Shown here one piece after another: positions 56,399-64,000 of a stretch of 64,000 bases of DNA; the first letter of the stretch is position 1; the number at the start of each line of letters is the position of its first letter. The DNA is taken from assembly GCF_000599865.1 (NCBI RefSeq), contig NZ_JHAC01000070.1, forward strand, positions 60,322 to 124,321. Direction: 5' to 3'. The notes beneath the pieces were generated by a model. That model did not search any database. It saw only the letters and a program-made list of their open reading frames with translations, and was not told the DNA's origin. The position numbers and the translations under genes were made by a program. This DNA comes from Deinococcus phoenicis. Its GTDB lineage: Bacteria; Deinococcota; Deinococci; Deinococcales; Deinococcaceae.

Positions 56399-56533
56399 GG
56401 GCCTCCCTCCTTTCCGAGCTGGTCAACTTTCCTTCCCACTGATCCGTGAAGGCGAGCTGACACAGGGGTGAGAGCCTCACGTCAGGCGGGGCCTGTCCTC
56501 ATGGAAGTGCCGCCGCCCATCTCAGGAGAATGC

Positions 56534-60310
<3,777 letters not shown>

Positions 60311-60326
60311 CCCCCGCCCTTCCCGG

Positions 60327-60355
60327 CCACCCTGCCTCCCGGCGGGGTGGTTTTT
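60327..60355 (+). terminator. Terminator after the nuclease gene
   Basis: CCACCCTGCC (60327-60336) pairs with GGCGGGGTGG (60341-60350), then TTTTT; the next gene's -10 box starts 2 nt later. Confidence 0.8.
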
Positions 60356-60356
60356 C

Positions 60357-60362
60357 TATGCT
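60357..60362 (+). promoter_or_regulatory. -10 box TATGCT of pyrophosphatase gene
   Basis: TATGCT, 6 nt, ATG 60369. Confidence 0.55.
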
Positions 60363-60368
60363 GTCCCC

Positions 60369-60713
60369 ATGAAGCCTGACCTCACGTTCTTCCTCGGCCA
60401 GACCGTGCGCGTGGTGGTGGACCGCCCGCTGGGGAGCCGCCACCCGCGCTGGCCCGACCTGGTGTACCCGGTGAATTATGGCGAACTCCCGGGAACTGTG
60501 GGTGGCGACGGGCACCCCATAGACGCCTACCTGCTGGGCTGGGACCGGCCCGTGCGGGAGGCCAGGGGCGTGGTCACGGCGGTCATCGTCCGCGAGGACG
60601 ACGCGGAGGACAAGCTGGTCGTGGGGCGTCCCGGTGCCCACTGGACAGATGCAGAGATCATGAAGGCCGTTTCGTTTCAGGAACAGTACTTCCAGGCGCG
60701 CGCCGTGCGTTAG
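60369..60713 (+). CDS. Short inorganic-pyrophosphatase-like protein
   Basis: 114 residues, shorter than the usual 175. LVYPVNYGELPGTVGGDGHP then IDAYLLGW contains the soluble pyrophosphatase active-site region (normally D-G-D-P-x-D; here D-G-H-P-I-D, with His replacing an Asp). The tail VREDDAEDKLVVGRP matches the second metal-binding loop. The altered site and short length raise doubt about full activity. ATG 60369, 6 nt after TATGCT. Confidence 0.8.
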   Translation: MKPDLTFFLGQTVRVVVDRPLGSRHPRWPDLVYPVNYGELPGTVGGDGHPIDAYLLGWDRPVREARGVVTAVIVREDDAEDKLVVGRPGAHWTDAEIMKAVSFQEQYFQARAVR

Positions 60714-60716
60714 CCT
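60711..60716 (+). promoter_or_regulatory. -10 box TAGCCT overlapping an upstream stop codon
   Basis: TAGCCT starts with the TAG stop of the pyrophosphatase gene; 6 nt, then ATG 60723. Confidence 0.45.
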
Positions 60717-60722
60717 CCACGG

Positions 60723-61415
<693 letters not shown>

Positions 61416-61426
61416 GGAGGCCGGGA

Positions 61427-62401
61427 GTGGAGCAGCCAATGGAACAGTACGACGCGGTCATCGTCGGTGCGGGTCCGGCAGGTCTGAATGCCGCGCTGGT
61501 GCTGGGCGGCGCGCGGCGGCGGGTGCTGCTGCTGGACGGTGGGCCGCCCCGCAATACCCGGGCCACCGCCGCCCATGGGGTGTTCACGCGCGACGGCACG
61601 CCCCCCGGCCAGCTCAAGACGCTGGGCCTGGTCGACCTCGCCCCGTATCCGGTAACGGTGGTGTCCGGCGTGGCGCGGGAGGCCCGGTCCCTGCCTGGCG
61701 GCTTCGCGGTGCGGCTCGACCGGGGCTGGGTCCAGGCCCGGCGCCTGCTCCTGGCCACCGGGGTGCGCGACGTGCTGCCCAACGTGCCCGGTCTGCGCGC
61801 GCGCTGGGGCCGCACCGTCCACCACTGCCCCTACTGCGATGGGTGGCCCAACCGGGAAGCGGCGCTGGCCGTTCTGGGGTCGCATCAGGAAGGCCACCAC
61901 CTCGCCCTGAGTGTGCGGGCGTGGTCGAAATCGGTGGCCCTGCTGACCGACGGCCCCGACGAACTGACGGACGAGCAGCGCCGCGACCTGGCGCGGGTGG
62001 GCGTGCCCATCTGCACCGCGCCCATCCTGCGCCTGGGCGGGACGGACACCGTGCAGGTGAAGTTCCGGGGAGGGGAGCGCCTGACGCTGGACGCGATCTT
62101 CCTGAACCCCACCCAGGTCCAGAACAGCAGCCTGGCCGCTTCGCTTGGCTGCGAGCTGAACGAGAAGAGCCGCGTGGTGGTCAACGAGAATGGCATGACC
62201 AGCGTGCGCGGCGTGTGGGCCGCCGGGGACATGACGGGCGCGCCGCAGTACGTGATGAATGCGGCGGCCAGCGGCATGATCGCCGCCGTTTCCCTGAACA
62301 CCACCCTGATCCACGAGAACGTGAGGCGGCTGGGCGCGGCCTTCCACAAGTCCCCCGGCGAGGAGGAAGGCAAAGCCCCCAGTGGGGGTGAGGCGTCCTG
62401 A
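61427..62401 (+). CDS. Thioredoxin-reductase-like FAD/NAD(P) oxidoreductase
   Basis: 324 residues from GTG 61427 (GGAGG at 61416-61420, 6-nt spacer); ATG 61439 is the alternative. FAD loop YDAVIVGAGPAGLNAALVLG, the redox pair HHCPYCDGW (C-x-x-C), NADP region AVLGSHQEGHHLALSV, and GVWAAGDMTGAPQYVMNAAA. The second nucleotide loop lacks the usual GGGxxA, having GSHQEG, so NADPH binding may differ. An atypical thioredoxin-reductase homologue, perhaps acting on another disulfide. Confidence 0.88.
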   Translation: MEQPMEQYDAVIVGAGPAGLNAALVLGGARRRVLLLDGGPPRNTRATAAHGVFTRDGTPPGQLKTLGLVDLAPYPVTVVSGVAREARSLPGGFAVRLDRGWVQARRLLLATGVRDVLPNVPGLRARWGRTVHHCPYCDGWPNREAALAVLGSHQEGHHLALSVRAWSKSVALLTDGPDELTDEQRRDLARVGVPICTAPILRLGGTDTVQVKFRGGERLTLDAIFLNPTQVQNSSLAASLGCELNEKSRVVVNENGMTSVRGVWAAGDMTGAPQYVMNAAASGMIAAVSLNTTLIHENVRRLGAAFHKSPGEEEGKAPSGGEAS

Positions 62402-63033
62402 AAGCCGTCCTCTTCGACCTCGACGGCACGCTGCACGACCTCACCGCCACCGTTCGGGGCTGGCTGACGGGGCACGTGGAGCGGCACGGCCTGCCCGGCG
62501 GGTACGCGGAGCGGTTTACCGTGCTGGACGACTTCGGCTACCGACCCAAGCGCGAGGTGCTGCCGCAACTGGTCCGTGAACTGGGCCTGCCCCACGACCC
62601 GGAGGTTCTGTTGGCCGATTTCTCCGAACATTCCCTGGCCGCGCCCGTCCCCATGCCACACGCGCTCGACGTTCTCCAGGAACTGCGGGCGCGTGGCCTG
62701 CGGGTGGGCGTGGTCACGAACGGCTGGGTAGAGGCCCAGACCACCTGCCTGGAGCGCACCGGCCTGGCTCCCCTAACCGACGATGTGGTCATCAGCAAAG
62801 GCGTGGGCCTCAGCAAACCCGCCCCCGCCATCTACGAACTGGCCCTTGCCCGTCTCGGCGTGAACGCGGCGGACACCTGGTTCGTCGGGGACTCGCCCCG
62901 CAACGATGTGTGGGGGCCGCAACAGGTGGGGCTGCGCGCGGCGTACCTCCCCACCGGGCATGGGCTGAGTGGCGAGAGGCCCGACGCCGTGCTGCGGGAT
63001 TTGCGGGACGTGCTGCGGCTGATGGAGCGCTGA
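62398..63033 (+). CDS. HAD hydrolase with apparent CTG start
   Basis: 211 residues. The nucleophile motif KAVLFDLDGTLHDLTATVRG requires a start before 62401. The only upstream in-frame codons after the preceding TGA are GGC, GTC and CTG, so the start is probably CTG 62398, which overlaps the upstream stop as CTGA, in a GAGG context (62390-62393). A GTG start at 62476 would remove the catalytic Asp. Other motifs: VVTNGWVEAQT, ISKGVGLSKPAPAIYE, WFVGDSPRNDVWG. Phosphoglycolate-phosphatase-like fold; substrate unknown. Confidence 0.82.
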   Translation: MKAVLFDLDGTLHDLTATVRGWLTGHVERHGLPGGYAERFTVLDDFGYRPKREVLPQLVRELGLPHDPEVLLADFSEHSLAAPVPMPHALDVLQELRARGLRVGVVTNGWVEAQTTCLERTGLAPLTDDVVISKGVGLSKPAPAIYELALARLGVNAADTWFVGDSPRNDVWGPQQVGLRAAYLPTGHGLSGERPDAVLRDLRDVLRLMER

Positions 63034-63077
63034 ACATCCGCGCTGAAAGCGGAAAGCTGCTGGCGGACGGCTCCTGC

Positions 63078-63083
63078 TAGCAT
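63078..63083 (+). promoter_or_regulatory. -10 box TAGCAT of hrpB
   Basis: TAGCAT, 7 nt, GTG 63091; the ATG in the box (63082) is in frame. Confidence 0.5.
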
Positions 63084-63090
63084 GCCCCGC

Positions 63091-64000
63091 GTGACGCTCC
63101 CCGACCTCCCCATCGCCGAGGTGCTCCCCGAAGTGCGGGCGGCCCTCGCGGCGCACCCGCTGGTGGTGCTTCAGGCCCCGCCGGGAGCGGGCAAGAGTAC
63201 GGCGCTGCCGCTGGCGCTGCTGGAAGAACCCTGGCTGGCCGGACAGGGCGCCGTGATGCTGCAACCCCGCCGGGTGGCAGTTCGCGCGGTGGCCTCCCGG
63301 CTGGCCGAGGGCCTGGGCGAGGAGGTGGGCGGCACGGTCGGCTCGCGCGTGCGCTTCGAGTCACGGGTGTCGGCCCGCACGCGCATCGAGGTGGTCACGG
63401 AAGGCATCCTCACCCGCCGGTTGCAGCGTGACCCGGAACTCTCGGGCGTGGGCCTGGTGATTCTCGACGAGTTCCACGAGCGGTCCCTGAACGCCGACCT
63501 CGCCCTGGCCCTGCTGCGCGAGGTACAGGGGGCGCTGCGGGACGACCTGCGTGTGCTGATCATGAGCGCCACCCTCGACCCGGCCCTGCCCGAACGGCTG
63601 GACGCGCCGCTGGTGCAGAGCGCGGGGCGGGCCTATCCGGTGGACGTGCGTTACCTCCCCGCCGATCCCTCTGGCCGCGTGGAGGACGCCGTGGCCCGCG
63701 CTGTCCGGGGGGCGCTGGAGGCCCATCCGGAAGGCGACGTCCTGGCCTTTTTGCCCGGCGTCCGCGAGATTCGGGGGGCGCTGGGTGCCCTGTCCGGTGT
63801 GGACGCGCTGGTGCTGCCCCTTTACGGCGACCTGCCGCTGGCCGAGCAACGGCGGGCGCTCCTGCCCGGTCCCGGCGGACGGCGCAGGGTGGTGCTGGCG
63901 ACCTCCATCGCGGAAACGTCGCTGACGCTGGCGGGGGTGCGGGTGGTGGTGGACGGCGGCCTGAGCCGCACGCAGCAGTTCGATCCCGGCACCGGCCTCA
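63091..64000 (+). CDS. hrpB: ATP-dependent RNA helicase HrpB, 5' part (runs off the window)
   Basis: 303 residues seen. GTG start reading M-T-L-P-D-L-P-I-A-E-V. DEAH-family motifs: QAPPGAGKSTALPLALL (I), LQPRRVAVRAVASRLAE (Ia), VVTEGILTRRLQRDP, LVILDEFHERSLNADLALAL (II, DEFH as is usual for HrpB), LIMSATLDPAL (III), DVLAFLPGVREIRGAL, VVLATSIAETSLTL. An ATP-dependent helicase of the DEAH/RHA group, function not settled. Leaderless start. Confidence 0.92.
   Translation, partial: MTLPDLPIAEVLPEVRAALAAHPLVVLQAPPGAGKSTALPLALLEEPWLAGQGAVMLQPRRVAVRAVASRLAEGLGEEVGGTVGSRVRFESRVSARTRIEVVTEGILTRRLQRDPELSGVGLVILDEFHERSLNADLALALLREVQGALRDDLRVLIMSATLDPALPERLDAPLVQSAGRAYPVDVRYLPADPSGRVEDAVARAVRGALEAHPEGDVLAFLPGVREIRGALGALSGVDALVLPLYGDLPLAEQRRALLPGPGGRRRVVLATSIAETSLTLAGVRVVVDGGLSRTQQFDPGTGL

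Overview
The window is high-GC, gene-dense chromosome from a Deinococcus-like bacterium. Pointers are the LysW-type aminoadipate kinase (lysZ), a TRAM/PIN membrane protein, DinB-family and Nudix housekeeping genes, a secreted NucH-type nuclease, and many genes whose -10 box lies 5-7 nt before the start codon, the arrangement known for leaderless mRNAs in Deinococcus. No tRNA, rRNA, CRISPR array, prophage or intact insertion sequence was recognised. All assignments come from reading the sequence; no database was searched.

Layout. 1-7 kb: 5' end of a GH13 glucosidase, minC, an S1-domain protein, an HtrA protease, a PH-like membrane protein converging on lysZ, a dinB/yjjX/GNAT operon with 4-nt overlaps, and a single-domain response regulator. 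7-17.7 kb: bifunctional Rel, typA behind a structured leader with a possible 27-codon leader peptide, unknown and membrane proteins, a DUF1540 protein, a CDF transporter, a lipoprotein and a UvrD/PcrA helicase. 17.9-23.4 kb: a co-directional minus-strand accessory block with two sister Nudix genes around a decayed immunity-like gene, an LRV/HEAT repeat protein, an HExxH-VWA protein, a MoxR ATPase, and a DUF2726 gene that looks frameshifted. 23.5-33.4 kb: a large membrane Fe-S oxidoreductase with a repetitive W-x-P-K tail, degV, a beta-lactamase-like lipoprotein, an NrnA-type DHH phosphoesterase, a HAD hydrolase and isocitrate lyase behind a three-box operator. 34-38 kb: cdd, a CNNM/CorC protein, dgkA, ybeY and phoH, all on the minus strand. 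38.6-44.6 kb: aroE overlapping a CHASE-PAS-GAF histidine kinase, which overlaps a receiver-kinase protein, then osmC. 44.9-56 kb: maf, deoC, a peroxiredoxin, rpiA, a DUF255 thioredoxin-fold protein, dxs, a lipoprotein, pspA, a secreted protein, the PIN-TRAM protein and an SDR. 56.5-64 kb: a 1258-residue secreted nuclease lipoprotein, a short pyrophosphatase, an SDR, a thioredoxin-reductase-like flavoprotein, a HAD gene with an apparent CTG start, and the 5' part of hrpB.

Most notable non-coding signals: (1) about thirty genes share a TANNNT/CAGANT box 5-7 nt before the start codon, which corrects many starts and shows that several ATGs are really part of a -10 box; (2) at least four copies of a dispersed element with TAGAGCA-type ends, three of which supply the TAG stop codon of the neighbouring gene; (3) small palindromic units ending in an ACGGATTCCG-like sequence; (4) a terminator-like leader upstream of typA; (5) three TGGTGTAC boxes upstream of aceA.
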